NCBI GenBank assembly: GCA_964603985.1
Contig: CAZRXG010000025.1
Location: 1-63,849 of the forward strand
Reading direction: 5' to 3'
From: CAZRXG01 sp964603985
GTDB taxonomy: Bacteria; Chloroflexota; Anaerolineae; Aggregatilineales; UBA3940
Length of the DNA stretch: 63,849 nt
In this document: one piece after another, positions 25,234 to 33,818 of the stretch
Numbering within the stretch: position 1 is the first letter of the stretch
How the letters are laid out: every line of letters begins with the position of its first letter
The notes under the pieces: generated by a model
What the model was told of the DNA's origin: nothing
The model's input: only the letters and a program-made list of their open reading frames with translations
Database searches by the model: none
Program-made: the position numbers and the translations under genes

Positions 25234-25264
25234 CCCTGGCTCAGCCGGGGTCTTTCTTTTTGCC
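25234..25264 (+). terminator. Terminator of the 24560-25147 gene
   Basis: CCCTGGC (25234-25240), a TCA loop, GCCGGGG (25244-25250) with one G-T pair, then TCTTTCTTTTTG. It overlaps the last codons of the convergent gene at 25241. Confidence 0.7.
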
Positions 25265-26347
25265 GCCCTGCCTGACGGGCCTCAGGTAGCGCGTATTGTA
25301 GAAGCTCAACCCGGCGATGATGATGAAATCCAGCGTGGCGCGGGCGGCGGCGATGAACTGCTCGAAGTAGAACAGCAGCATGTCGAAGAGCGTGACCGAG
25401 AGCAGCAGCCCCGCCAGTGCGAGGGCGATCCCACGCCGCTCGCGCCCGGCGAGGAAGAAGATCAGTCCGGCGATGAGCGCCAGCCCGACGACCGCCTTCA
25501 GCCCGATCATCAGCGCAAACCACAGGCTCTCCTGAGCGCCGGTCAGGTCGCCGCGGGCGACCCAGCTTTCAAGCAGCACCGAGATCTGGCCTGGGTCGTC
25601 GAGGGCGCTTAAGAAGGCGCTCAGGTCGATGAGGGACACGATCCCCAGCAGCCCCATGCTGACGATCAGCAGCCAGCGCGTGATCGGCTGCGTCAGGACG
25701 TGAGCGGCAATCCAGCGCCCGGCATCTCGCAGCCGGTCACGGACCGGAGTGGGGCGCGCGTCGGTGGTGTCGGCCTGGGTCTGGACAAAGCCCAACAGCT
25801 CACCGGCAAGCTCGCGCACGTCGGGGATGTCAGCTTCGCCGGTGATCCCGCTCAGCAGGGCTTCCAACTCCTTCTTCTCCTGCACGTCCAGGTCACCGTC
25901 GACGATCTCCTGCATCGCCGCCAGCGCGTGGTGCAGGCGCATCTGGTCGTCCGGCTCACCGCGCCGCACGGTGATGTATACGTAGATGCCGAGCAGGAAC
26001 AGGATGTAGATGATCGACGCGGCGGGACGGAAGAAGTAGTCGTTGTCCTGGGTCAGGAACTTGCCCACCTCGTCGAAGAACAGCCCCAGGCCGACCCCGC
26101 TCAGCGCGGCGCTGATGCCGTAGATTGAGGTATTGCTGAAGATCAGCGGCAGTGCTGCCCCCACTGCGACGATCAGGCCGCCCCACAGCACGTGGGCGAT
26201 GTGCAGATCCGAGTTGCCGATCTGCGGGTAGCCGGTTAGCTCCAGGAAGATGCGGGTGACCAGTATCGAGACCGCAAAGGCGATCATCATGGTGAACATG
26301 TACCCGGCGGCGCGCTGCCGCTCGATCAGGCGTCGTCGAAATATCAT
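25241..26347 (-). CDS. Multi-pass membrane protein of unknown function
   Basis: A 368-residue protein. Four hydrophobic segments lie in the first 125 residues and about four more after residue 225. Between them is a soluble stretch of about 90 residues (HHALAAMQEIVDGDLD, then VQEKKELEALLSGITGEAD). The first half includes FDEVGKFLTQDNDYFFRPAA, with several acidic residues near a membrane border. GGAGGAG precedes the ATG. I do not recognise the family. It is monocistronic and divergent from comM. Confidence 0.7.
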   Translation of the reverse strand: MIFRRRLIERQRAAGYMFTMMIAFAVSILVTRIFLELTGYPQIGNSDLHIAHVLWGGLIVAVGAALPLIFSNTSIYGISAALSGVGLGLFFDEVGKFLTQDNDYFFRPAASIIYILFLLGIYVYITVRRGEPDDQMRLHHALAAMQEIVDGDLDVQEKKELEALLSGITGEADIPDVRELAGELLGFVQTQADTTDARPTPVRDRLRDAGRWIAAHVLTQPITRWLLIVSMGLLGIVSLIDLSAFLSALDDPGQISVLLESWVARGDLTGAQESLWFALMIGLKAVVGLALIAGLIFFLAGRERRGIALALAGLLLSVTLFDMLLFYFEQFIAAARATLDFIIIAGLSFYNTRYLRPVRQGGKKKDPG

Positions 26348-26489
26348 CCTGGCTCCTCCTCACAACTGACCGGTGTGTGCGGGGAAGCGTACCACAATCT
26401 CCCGGCGGTGAAAAGCGGGATGTGTCAGACCCCGTGTTTGCCCGCCTGACTGTCTCCATGCTACGATTGGCGCGCAAAGAGGGAGGTGC

Positions 26490-28028
26490 ATGGTGCTGGC
26501 CAAGGTCAACAGTTGCGCGCTGATGGGGCTGGAGGGCATCCTGGTCGAGGTCGAGGTATACGTCGCGCGCGGGATGCCGGGCGTGACGCTGGTCGGGCTG
26601 CCCAGCATCGCCGTCAGGGAGTCGCGGGAGCGCGTGTGGGCGGCCATCCGCAACAGCGGGTTGACCTTCCCCGGCCAGCGACGCCTGACGATCAACCTCG
26701 CGCCTGCCGACCTGCGTAAAGAAGGCCCGGCCTATGACCTCCCGATTGCGCTGGGGCTGCTGGCGGCCAGCGGGCAGATCCCGCCGGATGTGGCGGACGG
26801 CTCGCTGATTGTAGGCGAGCTATCACTTGACGGCAGCGTGCGGCACGTGCGCGGCGTGATCTCGGCGGCCTACCTGGCGCGCGAGCTGGGCCTGGAGCGG
26901 GTCTTCGTCCCGGCTGTTGACGCCGCCGAAGCGTCGTTTGTCCCCGACATCGAGGTCATCCCCGTCGATCACCTGATCTCGTTGGTCGAGCACCTGCTGG
27001 GACTGGACGTGGTCCCGGCTTTCGACCGCGCCAACCTGCCCCTCTCCGAGGGACCTCCTGCCTACCTGACCGACTTTGCAGACGTGAAGGGGCAGGAGCA
27101 CGTCAAACGGGCGGTGGAGGTAGCAGCGGCGGGCGGGCATAACCTTGCCATGATGGGCGCGCCGGGTGTGGGTAAAACGCTGCTGGCGCGGGCCGTGCCG
27201 GGCATCCTGCCGGAAATGACGCTCGAAGAGGCGCTGGAAGTGACGCGCATCTACTCGGTCTGCGATATGCTCACCGAAGATGTGCCGCTGATCCGGCGGC
27301 GACCGTTCCGGGCACCGCACCACACCATCAGCCACGCCGGGCTGGTTGGGGGTGGGTCGTGGCCGCGCCCCGGCGAGATCAGCCTGGCGCATAGGGGAGT
27401 GCTTTTCCTGGATGAACTCCCGGAGTTCGGGCACAAGTTGGAGGCGCTGCGCCAGCCGCTCGAAGACCGCATCGTGACCGTCAGCCGGGCCTCCGGTGCG
27501 GTGACCTTTCCGTCCAGTTTCCTGCTGATCACGGCCTCAAATCCATGCCCGTGTGGGTACCTGGGTGACCCGGTCAGGCCGTGTACGTGCAGCCCGGCGA
27601 TGATCACCCGCTACCGGCAGCGGGTTTCGGGGCCGATGCTCGACCGGATCGACATTCACGTCGACGTGCCGCGCGTGGATTACGATAAGCTATCCGATGA
27701 GCGGCGCGGCGAACCGTCGGAGGGGATCCAGAAGCGGGTGCAGGCGGCCCGTGAACGGCAGATGGCGCGCTTTGCCGGGTTGACCGAGGGTGAGGAGCAC
27801 AGGCTGCTGTGCAACGCCGACATGGGGGTACGCGAGGTCGTGGAGTATGCGAAGCTGGATGCGGAGAGTGAGGCGTTGATGCGCTCGGCGATGCAGCAGA
27901 TGCAGCTCAGTGCGCGGGCCTACCACCGGGTGTTGAAGGTGAGCCGCACGATTGCGGACCTGGAGGGGAGCGAGGTGATCAGGGCGCATCACCTGGCGGA
28001 GGCGCTCCAGTATCGGGCCAAGGGATGA
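26490..28028 (+). CDS. comM: ComM/YifB family Mg-chelatase-like AAA+ ATPase
   Basis: A 512-residue protein. The N-terminal Lon-like domain (1-170) includes VEVYVARGMPGVTLVGLP and LTINLAPADLRKEGPAYDLP. The AAA+ core has Walker A GAPGVGKT (223-230), FRAPHHTISHAGLVGGG, Walker B GVLFLDELPEF, and a Cys-rich segment NPCPCGYLGDPVRPCTCS. The C-terminal part is RAYHRVLKVSRTIADLEG. ComM is a hexameric helicase that helps branch migration during natural transformation. The ATG follows GGGAGG; a GTG at 26496 is an alternative. Confidence 0.93.
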   Translation: MVLAKVNSCALMGLEGILVEVEVYVARGMPGVTLVGLPSIAVRESRERVWAAIRNSGLTFPGQRRLTINLAPADLRKEGPAYDLPIALGLLAASGQIPPDVADGSLIVGELSLDGSVRHVRGVISAAYLARELGLERVFVPAVDAAEASFVPDIEVIPVDHLISLVEHLLGLDVVPAFDRANLPLSEGPPAYLTDFADVKGQEHVKRAVEVAAAGGHNLAMMGAPGVGKTLLARAVPGILPEMTLEEALEVTRIYSVCDMLTEDVPLIRRRPFRAPHHTISHAGLVGGGSWPRPGEISLAHRGVLFLDELPEFGHKLEALRQPLEDRIVTVSRASGAVTFPSSFLLITASNPCPCGYLGDPVRPCTCSPAMITRYRQRVSGPMLDRIDIHVDVPRVDYDKLSDERRGEPSEGIQKRVQAARERQMARFAGLTEGEEHRLLCNADMGVREVVEYAKLDAESEALMRSAMQQMQLSARAYHRVLKVSRTIADLEGSEVIRAHHLAEALQYRAKG

Positions 28029-28045
28029 GCGCCCGCGCTATACAG

Positions 28046-28229
28046 GTGAACGCGTACAGATGAACGCGTACAGATGAACGCGTACAGATGAACGCGTACA
28101 GATGAACGCGTACAGNNNNNNNNNNNNNNNNNNNNNNNNNNNNNNNNNNNNNNNNNNNNNNNNNNNNNNNNNNNNNNNNNNNNNNNNNNNNNNNNNNNNN
28201 NNNNNNNNNNNNNNNATGAACGCGTACAA
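28046..28229. repeat. 14-bp tandem repeat array interrupted by an assembly gap
   Basis: The unit ATGAACGCGTACAG occurs five times in a row (28046-28115, the first unit with G for A) and once more, slightly changed, just after the gap (28216-28229). The unit contains the palindrome ACGCGT. 14 is not a multiple of three, and the array lies between comM and the next promoter, so it is non-coding. The gap starts exactly at a unit boundary, so the real array is probably longer. Confidence 0.9.
28116..28215. other. Assembly gap (100 N)
   Basis: Exactly 100 N, a common placeholder length for a gap of unknown size. It lies inside the 14-bp tandem repeat, which is the likely cause of the assembly break. 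Confidence 0.98.
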
Positions 28230-28290
28230 ACGTTTACAGATGGACGAAGGGCCTTTTGATAACTTGTTCGTGTACGCACTGCCGGGTTAC

Positions 28291-28321
28291 TTGTTCCATC
28301 CCTATCTTTATGTGTTATAAT
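28291..28321 (+). promoter_or_regulatory. Promoter of the sugar ABC ATPase gene
   Basis: An extended -10, TGTTATAAT, with a perfect TATAAT at 28316-28321. The nearest -35 candidate is TTGTTC (28291-28296) with a long 19-bp spacer. The leader from about 28328 to 28517 is nearly 190 nt and holds no gene I can support. Confidence 0.6.
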
Positions 28322-28517
28322 CGATTGTACCCCCAGGATCGTGGGAGCCGCATCGGCGAGGAGCAGGAGGCCGCAATCGCTGGCCCGGCATCAGGTGGCT
28401 GAACAGCCCTCGACTGTCCAGGAGTGAGAGTAACTTGCCTTTCCGCGCCGATCACAATCGGGTAAATGCCTGGGGCCAAGCAATGATCATATCTCAATGT
28501 TGATCTAAGGAGGACAA

Positions 28518-29618
28518 ATGGCAAGCGTCACATACGAACACGTCACCAAGCGCTTCGGTGATGTCGTGGCGGTCAGCGATCTTGACATCACGATTAAAGA
28601 TAAAGAGTTCCTTGTCTTTGTCGGCCCCTCGGGATGCGGCAAAAGCACGTCGCTGCGCATGCTGGCGGGCCTGGAGAGCATCAGCGAGGGTGAGATCTTC
28701 ATCGGTGAGCGGTTGGTCAACGATGTCCCGCCCAAAGACCGCGACATCGCGATGGTCTTCCAGTCATATGCGCTGTACCCTCACATGAGCGTCTATGACA
28801 ATATGGCCTTCGGCCTGAAGCTGCGTAATACGCCAAGGGACGAGATCGAGTCGCGCGTTCACTATGCGGCAGCCGAACTGGGAATTGAGGAACTGCTCGA
28901 ACGCAAGCCCAGGGCACTGTCCGGCGGTCAGCGGCAGCGTGTCGCAGTCGGGCGTGCGATTGTGCGCGAGCCTGCCGTCTTCCTGATGGACGAGCCGCTT
29001 TCCAACCTTGACGCCAAGCTGCGCGTCGAAGCCCGTGCCATGATCCAGCGCCTCCACCAGCGTCTTGAGACGACCTTCATCTACGTCACACACGACCAGA
29101 CCGAGGCCATGACGATGGGATCACGCATCGCGGTGCTCAAAGACGGCCTGCTGCAGCAGATCGACACGCCGCAGACGCTGTACGACCAGCCGGGCAACGT
29201 CTTCGTCGCGGGGTTCATCGGCAGCCCAAGCATGAACTTCTTCGACTCGACGCTGGTGCAGCAGAACGGTGACGTTTACGTTGACACCGGTGCGTTCCGC
29301 GTCAGAGCGCCGGACAAGTACAGGGCGGCGTGGGGCGGTGCCCCCAGCGAGCGGGTAGTTCTCGGCGTCCGCCCGGAGGACATCCACGACCCCGACTACG
29401 TACCGCCCGGCATCACGCCTGTTCGGGTCGATGCAGCGGTCGACGTTACCGAGCTGATGGGCAACGAGGTCTTCGTCTACCTGAAGTCGGGTGCTCTGGA
29501 GTATACCGCCCGCGTCGACCCGCGCACCTCCGCCCGCGTTGGAGGCACCTTCCAACCCGTCATGAACGCCGACAACATGCACCTGTTCGACGCCGACACC
29601 GAGCTGGCGATTCGCTAG
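28518..29618 (+). CDS. CUT1 sugar ABC transporter ATP-binding protein (MsmK/UgpC type)
   Basis: A 366-residue protein. Walker A is GPSGCGKST (36-44), the Q-loop is VFQSYALYPHMSV, the signature is LSGGQRQRVAVGRA, Walker B is VFLMDEPLSNLDAKLR, and the H-loop is YVTHDQTEAM. A C-terminal regulatory TOBE/MalK-like domain follows (VVLGVRPEDIHDP; ELMGNEVFVYLKSG). It powers sugar import and may serve several permease pairs. It is separated from the other importer genes by treS and points the opposite way, but it is the only suitable ATPase in the window. AGGAGG precedes the ATG. Confidence 0.93.
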   Translation: MASVTYEHVTKRFGDVVAVSDLDITIKDKEFLVFVGPSGCGKSTSLRMLAGLESISEGEIFIGERLVNDVPPKDRDIAMVFQSYALYPHMSVYDNMAFGLKLRNTPRDEIESRVHYAAAELGIEELLERKPRALSGGQRQRVAVGRAIVREPAVFLMDEPLSNLDAKLRVEARAMIQRLHQRLETTFIYVTHDQTEAMTMGSRIAVLKDGLLQQIDTPQTLYDQPGNVFVAGFIGSPSMNFFDSTLVQQNGDVYVDTGAFRVRAPDKYRAAWGGAPSERVVLGVRPEDIHDPDYVPPGITPVRVDAAVDVTELMGNEVFVYLKSGALEYTARVDPRTSARVGGTFQPVMNADNMHLFDADTELAIR

Positions 29619-29659
29619 CGGGTCTCTATCGCCAATTAATCCGCAGAGTAAAGCTCTGG

Positions 29660-29695
29660 TTAGACGGGGCAGGTCTGACTGCCTGCCCCGTCTAA
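29660..29695. terminator. Hairpin between the convergent ATPase and treS genes
   Basis: A perfect 14-bp stem, TTAGACGGGGCAGG (29660-29673) and CCTGCCCCGTCTAA (29682-29695), with an 8-nt loop. No long T-run follows on either strand; the A/T-rich stem ends could give short tails. It is likely a bidirectional terminator or mRNA 3'-end protector. Confidence 0.65.
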
Positions 29696-29782
29696 TCACG
29701 GGTGTAGCCTGCGTCTGGTCGCTCCTGGAAACGGGCAGGAGATGACCGGGGCCGAGCGAATCAACGCGACCGCGCCTCTCCC

Positions 29783-31417
29783 TTAGACGCGCAGCCACAC
29801 ACTCTGGTAGGGAGCCAGGCGGAGGGGGTACGGCGCATCGCCGACCGGGGGGAAATCCGTCGACTCGTCCAGCACGTCGAGCGGAACCCGCCCCGCAAAC
29901 CTCGACAGGCCCAGCGTGACAGATTGCCCCGCCGCGCTGAGGTTGTGCGCCACGACGAAAGCTTCATCCTCATACGCACAGACGAAGGCCAGCACGGCGC
30001 TGCTGCCTGACTCCAGAAACTCCAGCGTCCCCAGTGCAAAAGCCGGGTGGCGCCTACGCAGCGCGATCAGGGCGCGCATCCGGTTCAGCAACGTCGCCGG
30101 GTCACCCTCCTGGTGGGCGACGTTGACGGTCTGGCAGCCGTAGACCCGGTCGTCGATCAGGGGGGCGTAAAGCTGCTCCGCCGGGGCCGACGAGAAACCG
30201 GCGTTGGGGCCGTCATTCCACTGCATGGGGGTGCGCACGCCGTTGCGATCCTCCAGCCAGATGTTGTCCCCCATCCCGATCTCGTCGCCGTAGTAGATGA
30301 TGGGTGCGCCCGGCATCGAGAAAAGCAGGCGGTAGGCCAGCATAATCTTGTCCGGGTTGTTATCGAGGAGGGGGGCCAGGCGGCGGCGGATGCCCAGGTT
30401 GAGGCGCATGCGCGGTTCCGGGGCGTATTCTTGCCACATCCACCGGCGCTCCTCCTCGCTGACCATCTCCAGGGTAAGCTCGTCGTGGTTGCGCAGGAAG
30501 GTGCACCACTGGCAGGTTTCCGGGATGGGCGGAGTGTCCTCCATGATCTGGCGGAGCTTACCCCCGTCGCCGGAGCGCAGCGCCATGAAAATACGCGGCA
30601 TCATGGGGAAGTGAAACCCCATGTGGAACTCGTCGGCGTCGCCGAAGTAGTCGACCACGTCGCGGGGCGGCTGGTTGGCCTCGCAGAGCAGGACGGCGTG
30701 CGGCCAGCGCTCCTCCACGAAGCGCCGCATACGCTTGAGGTAGGCGTGCGTCTCCGGCAGATTCTCGCAGTCCGTCCCCTCGCGCTCATAAAGATAGGGC
30801 ACGGCGTCCACGCGGAAGCCGTCAAGCCCCTTATCCAGCCAGAACCCCGCCACGTCGAGCATGGCCTGCCGCACCTCGGGATTGTCGTAGTTGAGGTCGG
30901 GCTGCGAGGAGTAAAAGCGATGCCAGTAATACTGGCCCGTGTGCTCGTCGTAGGTCCAGTTAGAAGGCTCAACGTCGAGGAAGATGATGCGCGTCTCTGT
31001 ATAGCGTTGGTCGGTGTCGCTCCACACGTACCAGTCACGTTTGGGGTTATCACGCGAGGAGCGCGCCTCGACGAACCAGGGATGCTCGTCCGAGGTGTGG
31101 TTGATGACCAGGTCGGCGATCACGCGGATGCCGCGCGCGTGGGCCTGCTCAACGAAGTGCTCCAGGTCGCGGAGCGTGCCGTAGTCGGAGTGGATGCCGT
31201 AGAAGTCGGCGATGTCGTACCCGTCGTCCTTGAGGGGCGAGGGATACATTGGCATCAGCCACACACAGTCAACCCCCAGGCTTTCGAGGTAGTCGAGCCT
31301 GGCGATTGCGCCGGGAAGATCGCCGTGACCGTCGCCGCTGCCGTCATTGAAGGCGCGGAGGTAGATCTGGTAGAAGGTGGCGGTTTTGTACCAGGGAGTA
31401 TCGTTTCTGTTGCTCAT
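29783..31417 (-). CDS. treS: Trehalose synthase (maltose alpha-D-glucosyltransferase), GH13
   Basis: A 544-residue protein without a signal peptide. It starts WYKTATFYQIYLRAFNDGSG and continues with YPSPLKDDGYDIADFYGIH and VINHTSDEHPWF. The catalytic residues are Asp204 (FRVDAVPYLY), Glu246 (VLLCEANQP) and Asp312 (FLRNHDELTLEM). The end blocks YYGDEIGMGDNIWLEDRNG and RTPMQWNDGPNAGFS are typical of TreS. It interconverts maltose and trehalose. There is no fused maltokinase domain. It is the last gene of the importer operon, suggesting the imported sugar is maltose, trehalose or a related glucoside. A plain alpha-glucosidase is a less likely alternative. Confidence 0.88.
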   Translation of the reverse strand: MSNRNDTPWYKTATFYQIYLRAFNDGSGDGHGDLPGAIARLDYLESLGVDCVWLMPMYPSPLKDDGYDIADFYGIHSDYGTLRDLEHFVEQAHARGIRVIADLVINHTSDEHPWFVEARSSRDNPKRDWYVWSDTDQRYTETRIIFLDVEPSNWTYDEHTGQYYWHRFYSSQPDLNYDNPEVRQAMLDVAGFWLDKGLDGFRVDAVPYLYEREGTDCENLPETHAYLKRMRRFVEERWPHAVLLCEANQPPRDVVDYFGDADEFHMGFHFPMMPRIFMALRSGDGGKLRQIMEDTPPIPETCQWCTFLRNHDELTLEMVSEEERRWMWQEYAPEPRMRLNLGIRRRLAPLLDNNPDKIMLAYRLLFSMPGAPIIYYGDEIGMGDNIWLEDRNGVRTPMQWNDGPNAGFSSAPAEQLYAPLIDDRVYGCQTVNVAHQEGDPATLLNRMRALIALRRRHPAFALGTLEFLESGSSAVLAFVCAYEDEAFVVAHNLSAAGQSVTLGLSRFAGRVPLDVLDESTDFPPVGDAPYPLRLAPYQSVWLRV

Positions 31418-31449
31418 ATACACTCTGTCGGGCGGTCGGCAGCCGGGGC

Positions 31450-31505
31450 GGGCTACCGATCTCCCGCCGAAAGGCACTCCGGCGGGTAGGGCAAATCGAT
31501 AGCCC
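31450..31505 (-). other. Nested hairpin between the MalG-like gene and treS
   Basis: Two nested perfect stems: the outer pair is GGGCTA and TAGCCC (31450-31455 with 31500-31505); the inner is CCCGCCG and CGGCGGG (31463-31469 with 31480-31486). It lies in the 131-nt spacer before treS. No T-run follows, so it may be an mRNA processing or stabilising element that sets treS expression apart from the permeases. Confidence 0.55.
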
Positions 31506-31548
31506 GCTGTTCTTGATATACCGTTACCGGCTTCCCGGCAGGCGGTTC

Positions 31549-32730
31549 CTAGCCCTTCACCGACCCGGCCAGCATGCCGCGCACGAAGAAGCGCTGCAGG
31601 CTGAAGAAGACCAGCATCGGCAGCAGGAACGAGAGGAACGCCGCCGCGGTCAGCAGGTGCCAGCCTGCGCCCAGCGAGGTCACCATGTTGCCGATCTGGT
31701 AGGTCAGCACAGGGTTCGTGCCGCCCAGGAAAACGAGCGCCACCAGCAGGTCGTTCCACACCCAGAGGAACTGGAAGATCCCCAGTGAGGCGATGGCCGG
31801 TGTTGCCAGCGGCAGGGCCAGGCGCGTGAAGGCGGTCCAGTGCGAGGCCCCGTCAAGGTAGGCCGACTCGAACAGGTCGCGCGGCAGCGCGCCCAGGAAG
31901 TTGCGCATCAGGTAGATGGCGTACGGCATGCCAAAGCCGGTGTGGAAGAGCCACACACCGAGGAAGGTGCCGTTCAGGCCCAGTTGGGCGTAGAGGCGCG
32001 AGATGGGCACCAGCGTCATCTGGAGCGGCACCACCTGCAAGCCGACCAGCAGGGCGAACAGCCACATCCGACCCCGGAAATCCAGCCAGGCGAAGGCGTA
32101 AGCGGCGAAGGCGGCAAACAGGATCGGCAGGATGGTCGCCGGGATGGTCACGATCAGGGTGTTGAGGAAGGCGCGTCCCATGCCTCTGGGGTTGAGCAGG
32201 TCGGAGATGTTGCAGTTCAGGTCGAGCGCCTGCTCGCCTGTCGCGCAGTCGTCAATGTAGGTACGGGTTCCCCGGTAGCCCATCACGGCGTCCACGTAGT
32301 TGCTGATCGTGAAGCGCGGTGGGGCCTCAATGCCCGATATACGCTTGAGATAGACGGCGATATCGGCGGCGGCCTGTGCCTCCGGCAGGGGAACGTCGCC
32401 CATGTGAGGCTGGCCGTCGATGTCCCGGCGGAGCAGGGCGAGCAGTTGCAGCGAGCGCGGGTATTCGCCTATCAGGTCAGGGTCGGTCAGGTCGGCCTCT
32501 GCAAGCGCCGTACCGTCGCTGCCATGACACTCGGCGCAGTACTCCGAATACTCGTCCGCCCCTCGCGGGGGAGAGAGCACCGTCCACCAGCCGGACGAGT
32601 TCACGTCCTGGAAAGGCCGCAGTGACGTAACCAGCAGCCCGAACGTTGGCACCAGCCAGATGAGGCACAGGGCAATGATGGCAATATGAGTGGGCAAGAG
32701 GCTCAAACGGTATCTGATTTTCTCTATCAT
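31549..32730 (-). CDS. CUT1 sugar ABC permease (MalG type) with an inserted cytochrome c domain
   Basis: A 393-residue protein, about 110 residues longer than a plain MalG-type permease. TM1 is at about 14-37, ending LLVTSLRPFQD. The loop SSGWWTVL then leads into a class I cytochrome c-like segment (about 56-132). It has the heme-binding motif Cys65-Ala-Glu-Cys68-His69, a likely axial ligand Met110 (GQPHMGDVP) and a closing helix EAQAAADIAVYLKRI. The permease resumes at FTISNYVDAVMG with five more TMs and the EAA loop ESAYLDGASHWTAF. The insert lies on the extracytoplasmic side, where heme would be attached. The start overlaps the MalF-like stop (ATGA). Confidence 0.9.
   Translation of the reverse strand: MIEKIRYRLSLLPTHIAIIALCLIWLVPTFGLLVTSLRPFQDVNSSGWWTVLSPPRGADEYSEYCAECHGSDGTALAEADLTDPDLIGEYPRSLQLLALLRRDIDGQPHMGDVPLPEAQAAADIAVYLKRISGIEAPPRFTISNYVDAVMGYRGTRTYIDDCATGEQALDLNCNISDLLNPRGMGRAFLNTLIVTIPATILPILFAAFAAYAFAWLDFRGRMWLFALLVGLQVVPLQMTLVPISRLYAQLGLNGTFLGVWLFHTGFGMPYAIYLMRNFLGALPRDLFESAYLDGASHWTAFTRLALPLATPAIASLGIFQFLWVWNDLLVALVFLGGTNPVLTYQIGNMVTSLGAGWHLLTAAAFLSFLLPMLVFFSLQRFFVRGMLAGSVKG
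32337..32565 (-). other. Cytochrome c domain inserted in the MalG-like permease
   Basis: Codons 56-132 of the permease. The CAECH motif is encoded at 32538-32524, and the putative sixth ligand Met110 is 41 residues after the heme His. Spacing, the short length of about 75 residues and the terminal helix ending in YL fit a minimal class I cytochrome c. The reading frame is continuous from TM1 through this domain to the rest of the permease, so it is not a separate gene. Confidence 0.85.
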
Positions 32731-33719
32731 CGGATGGCCTCCTGTTGGCGGAAGCGGCGAATATTGACGATCATGAAGGGGACGATGAAGACGATGAGCA
32801 CAACGGCGACGGCCGTGCCGCGTCCGGTGTTGAAGTTTATGTACATCTCGGTGTACATGCGGTTGGCGATTACCTCGGTTCCGAAGTTGCCGCCGGTCAT
32901 CACGTACACGATGTCAAAGATCTTGAGCACGTTGATGACCATCGTGGTGATGACGACCACAATGGTCGGCATGATGATAGGCACGATGATCTTCCAGAAG
33001 ACCGTCCACTCGGTGGCCCCATCGACGCGGGCCGCTTCGAGGATCTCTTCGGGAACCGACTTCAGGGAAGCAGAGAGGATGGTCATGCAGAAGCCGGTCC
33101 ACATCCAGATGCCGACGACGATCAGGGCCAGCGTGTTAAGCTGCGGCGTGGACAGCCAGGCAACCGGCTCCCCGCCCAGCGCAGTGACGATGGCGTTCAG
33201 CAGGCCGATCTGGACCTGCTGCGTTCCAAAGTCGTAAACGAACTTCCAGATAACACCGGCCCCGACGAACGAGATCGCCATCGGCATGAAGATGATGGCC
33301 TTGGCTAACGGCTCGTACTTGACCCGGTCGGACAGCAAGGCGATCAGCAGGCCCAGAGCGACCGTGCCGGTGACCATCAGCAGAACCCACTTGAGGTTGT
33401 TGCCGTAAGAGGACTGCCAGAACGACTTCCAGATCGTCTTGGGAGAGCCTGTGTCAAGCTCACCGGTCAGGGCGTAGTGGTAGTTCTCGAAGACGCCCCA
33501 ACACGACTTACCCTCCACACACATCTCCGCCGCCGAAGCCGTGCCGTCCCGGTTCTTGAAGCTCAGGTTGAGGGTGTTGAGCATTGGATAAACGATAAAG
33601 AAAGTCATAACCAGCAAGGCGGGGGCCAGGTATAGCCATGGGGTCACCGCGCCCTGTCTCATGATCTGGGGAGCTGAGCTTTCCCGTCTCGCTTTTCGCG
33701 CAACGGTCTTGGTGGTCAT
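32727..33719 (-). CDS. CUT1 sugar ABC permease (MalF type)
   Basis: A 330-residue protein with six membrane spans. TM1 is in PWLYLAPALLVMTFFIVYP, and LNLSFKNRDGTAS starts the first outside loop. The EAA motif that contacts the ATPase is EAARVDGATEWTVFWKIIVP. The first loop contains two Cys (CVEGKSC). There is no cytochrome insert. GAGGAGGGG precedes the ATG. It lies between the binding protein (150-nt spacer with a hairpin) and the MalG-like gene (4-nt overlap), the standard order for CUT1 importers. Confidence 0.93.
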   Translation of the reverse strand: MTTKTVARKARRESSAPQIMRQGAVTPWLYLAPALLVMTFFIVYPMLNTLNLSFKNRDGTASAAEMCVEGKSCWGVFENYHYALTGELDTGSPKTIWKSFWQSSYGNNLKWVLLMVTGTVALGLLIALLSDRVKYEPLAKAIIFMPMAISFVGAGVIWKFVYDFGTQQVQIGLLNAIVTALGGEPVAWLSTPQLNTLALIVVGIWMWTGFCMTILSASLKSVPEEILEAARVDGATEWTVFWKIIVPIIMPTIVVVITTMVINVLKIFDIVYVMTGGNFGTEVIANRMYTEMYINFNTGRGTAVAVVLIVFIVPFMIVNIRRFRQQEAIR

Positions 33720-33818
33720 TACACCCCTCCTCGCGAAACTTGCATGAACGTATGTATGTACCCGCGTCCTGCCTCAGTGGGCAGAGGCGGGGGATTGACC
33801 GGTTGGGTGTAGCAGATC

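Noticed and set aside
28046..28115. CRISPR array
   Set aside because: The 14-bp units are directly adjacent with no unique spacers, are too short for CRISPR repeats, and no cas gene is in the window.
28038..28279. Open frames through the 14-bp repeat and the N gap, with repeated 'YAFICTRSS'-like translations
   Set aside because: They arise because the 14-bp unit lacks stops in some frames and because N codons read as X. The unit length is not a multiple of three, and the DNA is intergenic.
30047..31489. A 480-codon open frame antisense to trehalose synthase
   Set aside because: Val/His/Glu-rich low-complexity translation without motifs, opposite an intact GH13 enzyme.
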